Source: Helicobacter sp. MIT 05-5293 (GTDB lineage: Bacteria > Campylobacterota > Campylobacteria > Campylobacterales > Helicobacteraceae). Taken from it: a stretch of DNA of 64,000 nucleotides. The translations under genes and the position numbers were made by a program. Under the pieces are notes generated by a model that searched no databases, was not told the origin of the DNA, and saw only the letters and a list, made by a program, of their open reading frames with translations. This document shows, piece by piece, positions 28,090 to 37,948 of the stretch; position 1 is the first letter of the stretch; each line of letters starts with the position of its first letter. Where the stretch lies: the NCBI RefSeq assembly GCF_000765665.2, contig NZ_JROZ02000001.1:839136-903135 (forward strand), written 5' to 3'.

Positions 28090-29280
28090 TCAAATATCAA
28101 TATGCTGGAGAAAGATTCTGAAAAATGCCTCAAGTAAAAGCTTATCATTTTGTGTATATTGCGAGAGTGCCTTTATCTCAAGAGGAGAGGTATAATGCCT
28201 TTGAATCTGCGCTAAAACTTCCGGAAGATGATAGATTTGAAGCGCGTCAAAATGCTGCATTTGGGATTCAACCAAAGTAAGGAGACATTCTTCTATATGA
28301 TGAGAATCTAAAAGATTCATTACTTTATCGCTTAAAGGTGTAGATGCCCAAAACCCCTCCGGTGTAAGAAACTCCAATGCCTTTTGCAAACTCGAAGTAA
28401 GCGTGTCCTCATAAGCCAAAAGCTCACTTTGGAGAAGACTAGTCAAGCTTAAACGAAACGCTCGAATATACGCACTCATCTCACAAATATGAAAGCTAAA
28501 ATCTCGCCCCATAAGCTTGCCAAAGCTTTTTAATGTATCCAAATACCCAAGTGTGATATTAGCACTCATCGTTGATTTATCAAAATCAAGCATTCCGCCT
28601 AAATGCTCTTTTGGCTGGATACATTGCACCAAAGGGTGCTTGCTGTATTTGTGTGGTTTGGGATTAAGCGCAATGGCAATCACATCTTGCGCACCTAATT
28701 GCCACGCAAAATCAATCGGGAGATTATCATAATATCCGCCATCGATATAGCCCTCATCACCAATCTCACAGATAGGAAATGCAGGGAAACACGATGCTGA
28801 AGCGAGAATCCATAGCTTTAGATTCTCTTTTGTCATACTGCTTTTGCGTTTTTGACAAGGTTGGAATGATGGAATCTTGACACTCACCAAGCCATAATCA
28901 ACCGATGAATTGAAAAACTTTTGTTCATCGACATAAGCATTTAAAAGCGTTTTTAAAGGCGTTATATCCATACCTTTATTATCTCTATAGCTTTTTATAA
29001 AAGGAAGTAGCTTATCTTTGTGTTCAATATAATAATTTAAATCCGTGCGGAGATTAATGCCATTAATCATCACCTTATCAATATCAATATCTTGCCATAA
29101 TTCTAAAGCTTTTTCATAATCCCCCTGCACCATCAAAGCCCCATTAAACGCTCCAATACTTGTGCCTGTAACAATATCATAATCAATATTTAAAGACCTA
29201 AGTGCTTTCCATGCACCGATTTGATATGAACCTTTTGAGCCACCTCCGCCTAATACGATTGCCCTTTTGATATGTTTCAA
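28090..29280 (-). CDS. Patatin-like phospholipase
   Basis: A 396-residue lipid acyl hydrolase. The oxyanion loop GGGGSKG lies at residues 11-17, the nucleophile Ser41 in GTSIGAF and the catalytic aspartate Asp180 in DGGYYDNLP. No signal peptide is seen. The last 200 residues are helical and not recognised. Patatin-like enzymes cleave phospholipids and occur as virulence or membrane-turnover factors. It shares a strand and short spacing with the radical SAM/SPASM gene. Confidence 0.9.
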   Translation of the reverse strand: MKHIKRAIVLGGGGSKGSYQIGAWKALRSLNIDYDIVTGTSIGAFNGALMVQGDYEKALELWQDIDIDKVMINGINLRTDLNYYIEHKDKLLPFIKSYRDNKGMDITPLKTLLNAYVDEQKFFNSSVDYGLVSVKIPSFQPCQKRKSSMTKENLKLWILASASCFPAFPICEIGDEGYIDGGYYDNLPIDFAWQLGAQDVIAIALNPKPHKYSKHPLVQCIQPKEHLGGMLDFDKSTMSANITLGYLDTLKSFGKLMGRDFSFHICEMSAYIRAFRLSLTSLLQSELLAYEDTLTSSLQKALEFLTPEGFWASTPLSDKVMNLLDSHHIEECLLTLVESQMQHFDALQIYHLPEVLAQIQRHYTSPLEIKALSQYTQNDKLLLEAFFRIFLQHIDI

Positions 29281-29432
29281 TCTCTGTCCTTTTGTCGTGT
29301 ATTGCTTTTATGGATTATTTTACTACAGAATCTTATAGTTTTTACATACGCGCACAACCAAAAAAGACAAATCATACATAATCCGCACGCATCGGTTTGG
29401 CAGATACAACACACTTTCATAAGATTTTATGA

Positions 29433-29438
29433 TACAAT
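29433..29438 (+). promoter_or_regulatory. -10 box of the phase-variable radical SAM gene
   Basis: TACAAT preceded by TGA gives an extended -10 (TGNTACAAT). It lies 32 bases before the ATG at 29470, with an AAGGAGA ribosome site between. Confidence 0.55.
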
Positions 29439-29469
29439 ATTTTCAAAAAAACACAGACAAAGGAGAAAT

Positions 29470-30589
29470 ATGCTAGCAAGTTACCCCCCCCCCCCAAGAT
29501 AAAAAACTCTTTGACAAAAAGCTTTTCAAAGCACGATACATAAAACGCAATGCAACTTATGTAAGCAACTACTGCAGAGGACTAAGATTCAAAAAAGCAA
29601 AAGCTATTATCAAACAATACCCAAAACGCACATTTTCAATACTCTTTATGTATTTGATAAGGAAACTTCAAAAACATCACGAAAACACTGCATTAAAACT
29701 GCTTCATTTTTATTTTTCACTCCGCTTCAAGCTTGGCAAAGTAGATATTCCTTATTTTGAGCTTGTTTTGACCACAAAATGCACATTGCGTTGTGAATCT
29801 TGCAATAACCTTATGCAATATTTTCACCCCAAAAATCAATACACTTGCACGATTGAGGGTATAACACAAGCATTAGATAAACTTTTCACAGCCATAGATT
29901 CAATACAAAGCATTCGCATTATTGGCGGAGAGCCATTATTATTTAAAGATCTTGATAAAATCATTACTTATCTTGGCAAGCAAGAGAAGCTACTTTGTTT
30001 TAATATCGTTACAAATGGCACTCTGCTCTTCAGACAAGAAGCACTCCACGCATTGAATGCTTGCCTAAATGTAGAAGTTCATATATCTGATTATAGTGCC
30101 TCTGCTAATCTCAAGATTCCCTTAAAACGAGAAGCACTTATTAATCAGCTTAATACACACAATATCCCCTATTATGTGCTTTGGACAAACAACAATTCTT
30201 CATGGTGGGATCCGGGCAGAATCTACAAGCGTAACCGCACAAAAGAAGAGATAATATGCAATTTTAAGGCTTGTATGATGCCTTGTGTGAGCCTTATGAG
30301 TAATGAGGGAATTACAAGTGGTGAAAAAAATATTGCGCCAAGCGGTGCTTTGTTTGTGTGTCCCATTGCAAGCTCGCTTTCTCGTTTGCGTGGTCTTAAA
30401 GAGTTTGAGGGAGATTTTATCAATCTTTCAGATTCTAATCTAAAAACAAGAATCATCGAATTCTATGCCCAAAGCTTTTTTCAAGCGTGTGATTATTGTC
30501 ATGATATGTGGTTAGAAAAAAAGTATATTCCCATTGCATTACAAACAGACAAGATACTAGAAATACAAAATACAACTTTATGTAAGTAA
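29470..30589 (+). CDS. Phase-variable radical SAM protein, frame OFF as written
   Basis: The promoter and ribosome site lead to ATG 29470, but the frame stops after ten codons, just past a 12-C run at 29484-29495. Removing one C (or adding two) joins it to the long frame that ends at 30589, giving about 372 residues. The radical SAM cluster is CTLRCESC (CxxxCxxC) and the C-terminal part has CDYCHDMW plus single cysteines in ACMMPCVSL and FVCPIAS, a probable second cluster. Translation from ATG 29648 could give a shortened protein keeping the cluster. Substrate unknown; a peptide or surface-glycan modifier is plausible. Confidence 0.85.
29484..29495 (+). repeat. Poly-C tract (12 C), slippage switch
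   Basis: Lies at codons 6-9 of the radical SAM gene. With 12 C the frame ends at TAA right after the run; with 11 or 14 C it is open. Confidence 0.85.
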
Positions 30590-30700
30590 ATTATGTAAGG
30601 ATTTTGCAAAATAGAATCTTAAAAATAATAAAACATTAAAACACTTTTTGCTTTAATTGCGTTTTTTATTTTAAGAAATATTTTACAAAAGGAGAAAACA

Positions 30701-32563
30701 ATGGCAACCAAACATTCCTTTCAAACTGAAATTGCGCAACTTTTGGATCTTATGATTCACTCTTTGTATTCCAACAAAGAAATCTTCTTAAGAGAGCTTA
30801 TCAGTAATGCCTCTGATGCACTTGATAAACTTTCTTACCTCACGCTTACTCAAGATGAGTTAAAAAATCTCACATTCACGCCGCGTATTGATATTTCATT
30901 TGACCAAGACAAAAAAATCATCACGATTGAAGATAATGGTGTCGGTATGAGTGAAATTGATATGATGGAGAATCTAGGCATTATCGCCAAATCTGGCACA
31001 AAAAGCTTCCTTGCCCAACTTAGCGGTGATAAGAAAAAGGATTCTGCACTCATTGGGCAATTCGGCGTAGGATTCTATTCTGCATTTATGGTCGCTCATC
31101 GTGTAGTCGTGCAAAGCAAACGCGCAGGTGCGCAAAAAGCTTTTGCTTGGGTGAGTGAAGGTCAAGGAGAATACGAAATCGGTGAATGTATTAAAGAAAC
31201 ACACGGCACACAAATCACACTTTATCTCCGTGATGATGATGTGCATTTTGCTTCGCGTTGGGAAATTGAAAACATTATTCATAAATATTCTGAACACATT
31301 GCTTTCCCTATTTATTTACATTATACAGAATCAAACTTCGAGGGTGAGGGTGATGACAAAAAAGAAGTCAAAACAGAAAAAGAAGAGCAAGTAAATATTG
31401 CAAAAGCCTTGTGGAAGATTCCCAAAGCTGAACTCAAAGACAAAGATTATCAAGAATTTTACTCCAATCTCTCGCACGACAATTCCGAGCCATTGCGTTG
31501 GATTCACACCAAAGTCGAGGGGAATCTTGAATACACTACACTTTTTTATATCCCTAAAACTGCTCCTTTTGATCTTTATCGCGTGGATTATCAATCCGGT
31601 GTCAAACTCTATGTCAAACGCGTCTTTATTACCGATGATGACAAAGAGCTTTTACCACCTTATTTGCGTTTCATTCGAGGGGTGATTGATAGCGAAGACT
31701 TACCGCTCAATGTAAGTAGAGAAATCCTCCAACAAAATAAGATTCTCGCGAATATCAAATCTGCTTCAACAAAGAAGATTCTCAATGAAATCGCACAAAT
31801 CAGCAAAGATGAAAAGGTCTATGAAGATTTTTATACTCAATTTGGACGAGTGCTCAAAGAGGGGCTTTACAGCGACTATGAAAACAAAGAGAAGATTCTC
31901 GAGCTTTTGCGGTTTGATTCACTCAAGAAACAAAATCTTTCATTAAAAAGCTATAAAGAATCAATGGGAGCGGACCAAAAAAGCATTTATTACCTTTTGG
32001 GTGAAAATAAAGATTCTATCAAAAACACACCGCTTTTGGAAAAATTCGAGCAAAAGGGCTTTGATGTGTTGCTATTGAGTGATGAAGTCGATGCGATTGT
32101 TATGCCAATGGTGGGTGAGTTTGACAAAACACCACTTAAAAGCATTAATTCTAAAGAAGCCCTTGAAGAATTAGGTGAAGAAAGTATTGATGAAAACACA
32201 CAAAAAATCTTTGAGAAAGTCATAAAAGGATTCAAAGACACATTAGGCGAACGCATTGCTGATGTCAAACTCTCCGCATTGGGGGATTCTCCACTGACAC
32301 TAATTAAAGAAGACGCTAATCCTATGATGAGTTCCTTAATGGCTCAAATGGGGCAAAAAATCCCCGAAAACAAGCCTACTCTTCAAATCAACATTGCGCA
32401 CCCTATTTTTGAAAAACTTAAAGATTCAGACGATGAAGAAATCTCTCAAAGTGCTTCTTTGCTCTATGATACCGCGTTAATCCTTGAGGGAGGAAGTCTT
32501 CCAAATGCGAAAGATTTTAGTGCAAAAATATATACGCTATTGTTACAAAATCTCACATCTTAA
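30701..32563 (+). CDS. htpG: Chaperone HtpG (Hsp90)
   Basis: A 620-residue cytosolic Hsp90. The GHKL ATPase motifs are in order: ELISNASDALDKL, the DNGVGM loop, and GQFGVGFYSAFMVA. The middle domain has the conserved LPLNVSREILQQN. The dimerisation domain is complete, ending in a short Helicobacter-type C terminus. A strong AAGGAGA ribosome site is present. It stands alone with its own upstream AT-rich DNA. Confidence 0.97.
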   Translation: MATKHSFQTEIAQLLDLMIHSLYSNKEIFLRELISNASDALDKLSYLTLTQDELKNLTFTPRIDISFDQDKKIITIEDNGVGMSEIDMMENLGIIAKSGTKSFLAQLSGDKKKDSALIGQFGVGFYSAFMVAHRVVVQSKRAGAQKAFAWVSEGQGEYEIGECIKETHGTQITLYLRDDDVHFASRWEIENIIHKYSEHIAFPIYLHYTESNFEGEGDDKKEVKTEKEEQVNIAKALWKIPKAELKDKDYQEFYSNLSHDNSEPLRWIHTKVEGNLEYTTLFYIPKTAPFDLYRVDYQSGVKLYVKRVFITDDDKELLPPYLRFIRGVIDSEDLPLNVSREILQQNKILANIKSASTKKILNEIAQISKDEKVYEDFYTQFGRVLKEGLYSDYENKEKILELLRFDSLKKQNLSLKSYKESMGADQKSIYYLLGENKDSIKNTPLLEKFEQKGFDVLLLSDEVDAIVMPMVGEFDKTPLKSINSKEALEELGEESIDENTQKIFEKVIKGFKDTLGERIADVKLSALGDSPLTLIKEDANPMMSSLMAQMGQKIPENKPTLQINIAHPIFEKLKDSDDEEISQSASLLYDTALILEGGSLPNAKDFSAKIYTLLLQNLTS

Positions 32564-32576
32564 TGATAATCTTTAC

Positions 32577-32591
32577 AAAAAAAAAAAAAAA
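32577..32591 (+). repeat. Poly-A tract (15 A) between htpG and the chemoreceptor gene
   Basis: Fifteen A begin 14 bases after the htpG stop and end about 113 bases before the chemoreceptor start. It is non-coding. It could be an unstable promoter spacer, but no clear -10 box is placed next to it. Confidence 0.5.
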
Positions 32592-32628
32592 GAATTTTAA
32601 ATAAATATTTAAAGGTTTAAAATTCCAT

Positions 32629-32659
32629 TTTGAGTTTTTAATAATCCTAAAAACTCAAA
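32629..32659 (+). terminator. Perfect 12-bp hairpin after htpG / in the chemoreceptor leader
   Basis: TTTGAGTTTTTA and TAAAAACTCAAA flank a 7-base loop. It may end htpG transcription or fold in the 5' leader of the next gene. There is no clear T-run after it, so the terminator reading is weak. Confidence 0.4.
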
Positions 32660-32704
32660 CTCAACAATCAAATAACAACACAAAATATTGTTAAGGAGGA
32701 TTCT

Positions 32705-34816
32705 ATGGGTTTCTACAATAGATTTTCTATAGCTGCAAAGATTATTTTTTCAATCTGTTTGGTAATAGTTTTATGTATCATTGGAATGAGCGTCGTCGTC
32801 TCTATCACTTCAAAAAAAATCTTAATCACGGAAAGTGAGAAGCTACTCTCCAACACTGCTGTCCGTTACAAAAACTTTCTTTCTGGTTATGTTGATGAGA
32901 TTTATGCCACGACATTAACCACACAAAGTAGCATTGATGCAATGCTTGATGAAGATATAAAACCTGATGAACGACTTTTAAAGGCTGTCCTTAGCAATAT
33001 GATTGATGTCAATCGTTATTCTGCTGGTGGATTTATTATTATGAATAAGGCATATACAAATACACATTTGCGCACTTCAAGCACCCTTCCCACAGGAGAA
33101 TTTGCAATTATGGGTATTGACAAAAATCCTTCAAGCGAAGGTGGGGTAGATATTTTTACTTTGCCTACGGAGTTGCTTAAACAAATACCTTCGATCATGC
33201 AAAACATCAACAGCAATAAGCTCTCAATGACTCCTTCTCATGATGTAGAAATTAAAGGTCAAAAATTCTACATCAAAGGAGTAATTGTCCCTATCATCGA
33301 TGCTTCAGGCAATACAATAGGGATTGTAGGGAATTTCTTAGATCTTGAAATTATAGAAAAACGTTTGGCAAACTCCATTTTAGATACTTTTGAAAAATCA
33401 CAACGTTTTGTTTTAAACAAAGATGGTATCATAATTTTTAACTCCAATGTTGAGCAATATTTACAAACACGACTCAAAAATTTAAATGAGCTCAATCCTC
33501 AACCCCATACAACTGCGCTAATTCAGGCTGTTGCAAATCATACAGATGGCATTTATGATTACACCAATCTAAGAGGAGATTGGTCAAAAGTTGCGTTATC
33601 TACTTTTGAATTATGGCCCGGCACAAATGAATATTGGACAATCGCCTCTGTCGCTCCTTATGAATCTATCGAACAACCTGTCCAAGACTTGAGACTACTT
33701 TTAACTATTGCAGGTCTGCTTACCGTCGTAGTAATTGCATTGTTTATTTTTGTCTATACTCGTTCGACTATTGCCAGTAGGATTCATCATATCTCTGACA
33801 CACTCTTTGCGTTCTTCAAATATCTTAATCACGAAAGTAAAGAAGCACCTAAACCTCTTAGAATCATTGCCCAAGATGAATTAGGAAAAATGGGATTAGC
33901 CATCAACGACAACATTGAAAAAACACAAAAAGGACTAGAGCAAGATTCTCATGCAGTAGAACAATCTGTCCAAACTGCAAAAGCAATAGAATCTGGAGAC
34001 TTCACTGCAAGAATCACTAAATCTCCTCATAATCCTCAACTCAATGAACTCAAAAATGTGCTTAATCATATGCTTGATGAATTACAAAGCAAGATTGGTT
34101 CAGACACTAATGAGATTTCACGAGTCTTTGACTCCTACACCAAATTAGACTTTACCACAGAAGTAAAAAATGCTAACGGAAGAGTAGAAGTCGTAACCAA
34201 CACATTAGGAGAAGAAATCAGAAAAATGCTTCGCACAAGCTCTGATTTTGCTCACACACTTTCTGAAGAAGCAAAGTCTCTTGCAGAAGCAGTTACTAAT
34301 CTTACTAACCTTACTAATTCTCAAGCAAGCAGTTTAGAACAAACTGCTCAAGCAGTAGAAGAGATCACTTCATCAATGCAAAATGTCAGTGGTAAGACAG
34401 GAGAAGTGATTCAACAAAGTGAAGACATTAAGAGTGTGATTGGTATTATCCGAGACATTGCAGACCAAACTAATCTCTTAGCTCTTAATGCAGCTATTGA
34501 AGCAGCAAGAGCAGGAGAACACGGCAGAGGATTCGCAGTCGTTGCTGATGAAGTAAGAAAACTTGCAGAAAGAACTCAAAAGTCTTTAGGAGAAATAGAA
34601 GCCAATACAAATCTTCTCGTGCAATCTATCAATGATATGGGAGAAAGCATTAGAGAACAAACCACAGGTGTTACTCAAATCAATGAAGCTATCTCTCATT
34701 TAGAATCTGTTACACAAGAGAATGTAGAGATTGCTAATGCAAGCTCTGAAATCAGTGAGAGAGTAGATAAGGTTGCTAAAGATATTTTAGATGATGTGAA
34801 TAAGAAGAGGTTTTAG
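32705..34816 (+). CDS. Methyl-accepting chemotaxis protein, dCache type
   Basis: A 703-residue chemoreceptor. A helix at about 11-33 and another at about 337-360 bracket a large periplasmic sensor with the dCache layout. A HAMP region follows and then a long coiled signalling domain whose hairpin tip is visible ([25 protein letters not shown]). It couples ligand sensing to CheW/CheA and flagellar motor control. The ligand is unknown. A GGAGGA ribosome site precedes the ATG. The C-terminal signalling part is typically near-identical among paralogues in a genome and can recombine. Confidence 0.93.
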   Translation: MGFYNRFSIAAKIIFSICLVIVLCIIGMSVVVSITSKKILITESEKLLSNTAVRYKNFLSGYVDEIYATTLTTQSSIDAMLDEDIKPDERLLKAVLSNMIDVNRYSAGGFIIMNKAYTNTHLRTSSTLPTGEFAIMGIDKNPSSEGGVDIFTLPTELLKQIPSIMQNINSNKLSMTPSHDVEIKGQKFYIKGVIVPIIDASGNTIGIVGNFLDLEIIEKRLANSILDTFEKSQRFVLNKDGIIIFNSNVEQYLQTRLKNLNELNPQPHTTALIQAVANHTDGIYDYTNLRGDWSKVALSTFELWPGTNEYWTIASVAPYESIEQPVQDLRLLLTIAGLLTVVVIALFIFVYTRSTIASRIHHISDTLFAFFKYLNHESKEAPKPLRIIAQDELGKMGLAINDNIEKTQKGLEQDSHAVEQSVQTAKAIESGDFTARITKSPHNPQLNELKNVLNHMLDELQSKIGSDTNEISRVFDSYTKLDFTTEVKNANGRVEVVTNTLGEEIRKMLRTSSDFAHTLSEEAKSLAEAVTNLTNLTNSQASSLEQTAQAVEEITSSMQNVSGKTGEVIQQSEDIKSVIGIIRDIADQTNLLALNAAIEAARAGEHGRGFAVVADEVRKLAERTQKSLGEIEANTNLLVQSINDMGESIREQTTGVTQINEAISHLESVTQENVEIANASSEISERVDKVAKDILDDVNKKRF

Positions 34817-34846
34817 GGATAAGAGTGAATTTTAGCTTTTGAAGTT

Positions 34847-34889
34847 CCAATACCACATTTGAGGTTCTAGAATCTTAATGTGGTATTGG
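34847..34889 (+). terminator. Rho-independent-type terminator after the chemoreceptor gene
   Basis: A 13-bp stem (CCAATACCACATT with AATGTGGTATTGG) around a 17-base loop, followed by GTTTTG. It ends 43 bases before the next gene. Confidence 0.65.
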
Positions 34890-34932
34890 GTTTTGTGCTA
34901 GATTAAAAGCCATAACACACATTAAGGGAAAA

Positions 34933-35502
34933 ATGAATACCAATACAGATACTAAAGAAACCCATAGAATCCTCAAAAATTTTGATTTTAACTTCACCAA
35001 AGCAGAAAATTTCAGCTTTTTTCAAAAAATATGCAAATACCTAGCTATTGTTCTATTACTACTTGAGTATCTCATTTTTAGAATATTAGCCCATGAAGAA
35101 ATTGCAAATCTTTTTATTACAGCCCTATTTACGACAGCTCTTATACTTTATTTCAAGAAAGAGACTTTTAGAATTTCTTTACTAATGTCTTACGTTGCAG
35201 TTATTGCTTTATGTTGGTATTGCAAATTGATTTTATGGGGAGATGTAAATCTTGGCACAGGCGTAGAGCTAGAAGAAATGCTTAGTGGTATGGCAGCATC
35301 AGCACAGATCACCACAAAAGAAGTAAGCAATTTGCTTCATTCTGTGCTTAGTAGTTTATTTTTCTTTACGCTCTTTTTTGTTGTGTTTCTATTTTCGCGT
35401 AGCTTCCAATCCAAAATGCCACTTGTATTTTTAATCTATGTGATAAGCATTCCAATTTGGATACTTCTTAAGCTAACAATATGGAGTGTCGAATTTGCAT
35501 AG
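34933..35502 (+). CDS. Hypothetical multi-pass membrane protein
   Basis: A 189-residue protein with about five hydrophobic segments, at about residues 38-55, 62-80, 85-107, 137-157 and 162-185, and a charged cytosolic start. A soluble loop between the third and fourth helices carries ELEEMLSGMAAS. I do not recognise the family and no enzymatic motif is visible. It sits after the chemoreceptor terminator and converges with the cysteine desulfurase-like gene. It appears to be expressed alone. Confidence 0.6.
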   Translation: MNTNTDTKETHRILKNFDFNFTKAENFSFFQKICKYLAIVLLLLEYLIFRILAHEEIANLFITALFTTALILYFKKETFRISLLMSYVAVIALCWYCKLILWGDVNLGTGVELEEMLSGMAASAQITTKEVSNLLHSVLSSLFFFTLFFVVFLFSRSFQSKMPLVFLIYVISIPIWILLKLTIWSVEFA

Positions 35503-35552
35503 AATCTTTTAAGATTCTCAAATAGTTTTTGACTACAAAAGCTTTTTAGAGT

Positions 35553-36881
35553 TTAATGTCTTAGAATCTGAATGGCATTTTTGAGGGAATTGATAAAATA
35601 CTCAATATCCTCAATCGTATGCGTATAATGGATACTTACCCGAAGCCACATTGGTTTTTTATTTTCACTTCCCTCTGCTATCAAATAATGCCCATAGGGA
35701 CCGGCACAACTACAGCCAGCACGCGTCTGAATCCCAAACTTATGACTTAATATTGCGCATAAATCAAGAGGGGAAATTGAACCCACATTAAAGCTCACAA
35801 TCCCTAATCGTTCCTCTTCAAGATTCCCATAAATACTCACAGCAGGAATTTTTGAAAGCTCATACAGAAATGCTTGTGTGAGAATCTTTTCTCTAATTCT
35901 GATCCATTTCAAACCGACTTCATCACGTAGCTGATACGCTAAAGCAGCATAGAGAATCCCTATAATCGGTGGTGTCCCAGCTTCCTCTCGAGAATCGCAA
36001 TCTTTGATATAAAGGTGTTCGTGATCGTTAGCATATTCAATCACCCCTCCTCCACCAAAACTTGGAGGCAAATGCGTATCAATCAACGCTTTTCTTATAG
36101 CCAAGATTCCACACGAACCAATACCTCCAAGCAATTTATGTGGGGCAAGAAATGCTGCATCAAAATGATGAGATTCTACATTTAGATATGCCGAAGAACT
36201 TGCCATATCTAATGCTATCACGCTTTGAGATTGTCTCAAAAGTGGCACACACTGATCCAAAGGCGTAAGCATTCCGGTTACATTTGACGCTACCGAAAGA
36301 GAAGCGATAGGTTTTTTGAGTTGTTGCAAAAGATAACAAAGATCATTCACATCAAACAAACCCTTATCATTAAGCTTGATTTTATGCACATGGCACAATC
36401 CCTCACGATAACTGATTTCATTAGAGTGATGCTCATAAGAAGTAATCACCACATCGGGCATTTTTTGAATCTTCTCTTTGCGAATTCCCAAACGCTCCAA
36501 ACTTTTGGGTGGGATATAAATACCCATAATTTCTTGAAATTTCTTAATCCCAAAACTCGCCCCATTACCTCCAGCGATCAAAACAAAATCTTCGTCCAAG
36601 CCTAAAGATTGCTTGATACGCTCTTTAGCTTGCTCATAAAGATCACTCATTAAATGCGCATTGTAAGCAAAATGTGAATGCGTATTAGCATAATAAGGCA
36701 AAATAGTTGCGATGCGTTTTTGAATATTTTTATAAGCAAGACCCGAAGCGGTAAAATCAAAATACAAAGTCTTAGGTGCGAGGATTGTTTGATGACGCAA
36801 TGTTTCAAGTTTATCATACTCCACTTCTAAAAGTGGAGTAAAAAATGCCTTGAGAATCTTTGATGATTTCATTAATGACAC
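35553..36881 (-). CDS. Class V aminotransferase, cysteine desulfurase-like
   Basis: A 442-residue PLP enzyme of the NifS/SufS fold. The N-terminal block YFDFTASGLAY, the EHHSNEISYRE histidine, the DMASSSAYL aspartate, the PLP lysine in FLAPHKLLGGIGSCG and the C-terminal AGCSCAGPYG with its cysteine are all present. It probably takes sulfur from cysteine, perhaps for Fe-S or selenium work; it is longer than usual SufS. The first codon may be GTG 36881 or ATG 36872. It sits 22 bases after cysK on the same strand, so sulfur metabolism is likely. Confidence 0.85.
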   Translation of the reverse strand: MSLMKSSKILKAFFTPLLEVEYDKLETLRHQTILAPKTLYFDFTASGLAYKNIQKRIATILPYYANTHSHFAYNAHLMSDLYEQAKERIKQSLGLDEDFVLIAGGNGASFGIKKFQEIMGIYIPPKSLERLGIRKEKIQKMPDVVITSYEHHSNEISYREGLCHVHKIKLNDKGLFDVNDLCYLLQQLKKPIASLSVASNVTGMLTPLDQCVPLLRQSQSVIALDMASSSAYLNVESHHFDAAFLAPHKLLGGIGSCGILAIRKALIDTHLPPSFGGGGVIEYANDHEHLYIKDCDSREEAGTPPIIGILYAALAYQLRDEVGLKWIRIREKILTQAFLYELSKIPAVSIYGNLEEERLGIVSFNVGSISPLDLCAILSHKFGIQTRAGCSCAGPYGHYLIAEGSENKKPMWLRVSIHYTHTIEDIEYFINSLKNAIQILRH

Positions 36882-36903
36882 TTAAAAACGACTAGCTCTT
36901 TTG

Positions 36904-37821
36904 TCAAATAAAAAGCTCTGTGCTTAAATAACGCTCACCTGTATCATTGAGAAGCGTTAAGATATTTTTGCCCGGAAATTCTTTTGCCAAAGTCATTGCG
37001 CCAAATACATTCGCACCGCTTGAAATACCGACCAACAAACCTTCTTGAACTGCGATCACTTGAGCAGTCTGAAACGCATCTTCATTGGCAACTTGTAAGA
37101 TTCTGTCATAGATTTTTGTATTCAACACATCAGGCACAAATCCTGCTCCAATCCCTTGAATCTTATGAGGTGCTGGACTCCCTCCGCTAAGCACAGGAGA
37201 ATCTTTTGGCTCAATAGCGACAATTTGAATATCCGGATAAGCTTCTTTAAGCACTTCCCCTATACCCGTAATACTTCCGCCTGTGCCTACACCCGCTAAA
37301 AATACATCAATTTTTTCTCCTTCGAAGCTTTTGAGTATCTCTTGAGCAGTTGTTACTTTATGTATCATTGGATTGGCAGGATTCTGAAATTGTTGCAAAA
37401 TCACAGAATTAGGAATCTCCTTATGAAGCTCATCAGCTCGCTCAACTGCCCCTTTCATACCTTTGCTTGCAGGTGTGAGTTCTAGTATTGCACCAAAAGC
37501 TTTCATCACAATGCGTCTTTCTAAACTCATCGATTCAGGCATTGTAATAATAAGCTTAAGCCCCATACTCGCACATACCCCCGCTAAGCCCACACCTGTA
37601 TTACCGCTTGTAGGCTCAATAATAGTCGTATCCGGTTTAATACGCCCGCTTTCCAAACCCTCTTTAATCATTGATAAAGCGATTCTGTCCTTGATTGAAC
37701 TATTGGGATTAAGAAACTCACACTTTCCGAAGATATTAGCACCGCATTGTTGAGAGATCTTGTTAAGTTTCATAATAGGTGTATCACCTATAAGTTCAGT
37801 CATATTTTGGACAACTTTCAT
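36904..37821 (-). CDS. cysK: Cysteine synthase A
   Basis: A 305-residue O-acetylserine sulfhydrylase that makes cysteine from O-acetylserine and sulfide. [15 protein letters not shown] at the start, the PLP lysine in [11 protein letters not shown], the substrate loop [12 protein letters not shown], and the PLP-phosphate loop [12 protein letters not shown] are typical. It is transcribed first in a two-gene unit with the class V aminotransferase. Confidence 0.95.
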   Translation of the reverse strand: MKVVQNMTELIGDTPIMKLNKISQQCGANIFGKCEFLNPNSSIKDRIALSMIKEGLESGRIKPDTTIIEPTSGNTGVGLAGVCASMGLKLIITMPESMSLERRIVMKAFGAILELTPASKGMKGAVERADELHKEIPNSVILQQFQNPANPMIHKVTTAQEILKSFEGEKIDVFLAGVGTGGSITGIGEVLKEAYPDIQIVAIEPKDSPVLSGGSPAPHKIQGIGAGFVPDVLNTKIYDRILQVANEDAFQTAQVIAVQEGLLVGISSGANVFGAMTLAKEFPGKNILTLLNDTGERYLSTELFI

Positions 37822-37876
37822 TTTACTTTCCTCCTAATTTGTTTATTATTTTTATTCTATTTTAGTATTTTTATTC

Positions 37877-37882
37877 TATAAT
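37877..37882 (+). promoter_or_regulatory. -10 box upstream of acnB
   Basis: TATAAT in a run of repeated TTTTATTCTAT words, 67 bases before the acnB start at 37949. The same AT-rich DNA may serve cysK on the other strand. Confidence 0.45.
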
Positions 37883-37948
37883 AGAACAAACCATTATATA
37901 AGGTTTTGTCTTAAATCTTGACAACAAATCAATGTGTAAGGAGAAAAA

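Noticed and set aside
34201..34816. Chemoreceptor as truncated or fused
   Set aside because: The end is short after the last helix but the signalling hairpin and both methylation-helix regions are complete, which is normal for this family.
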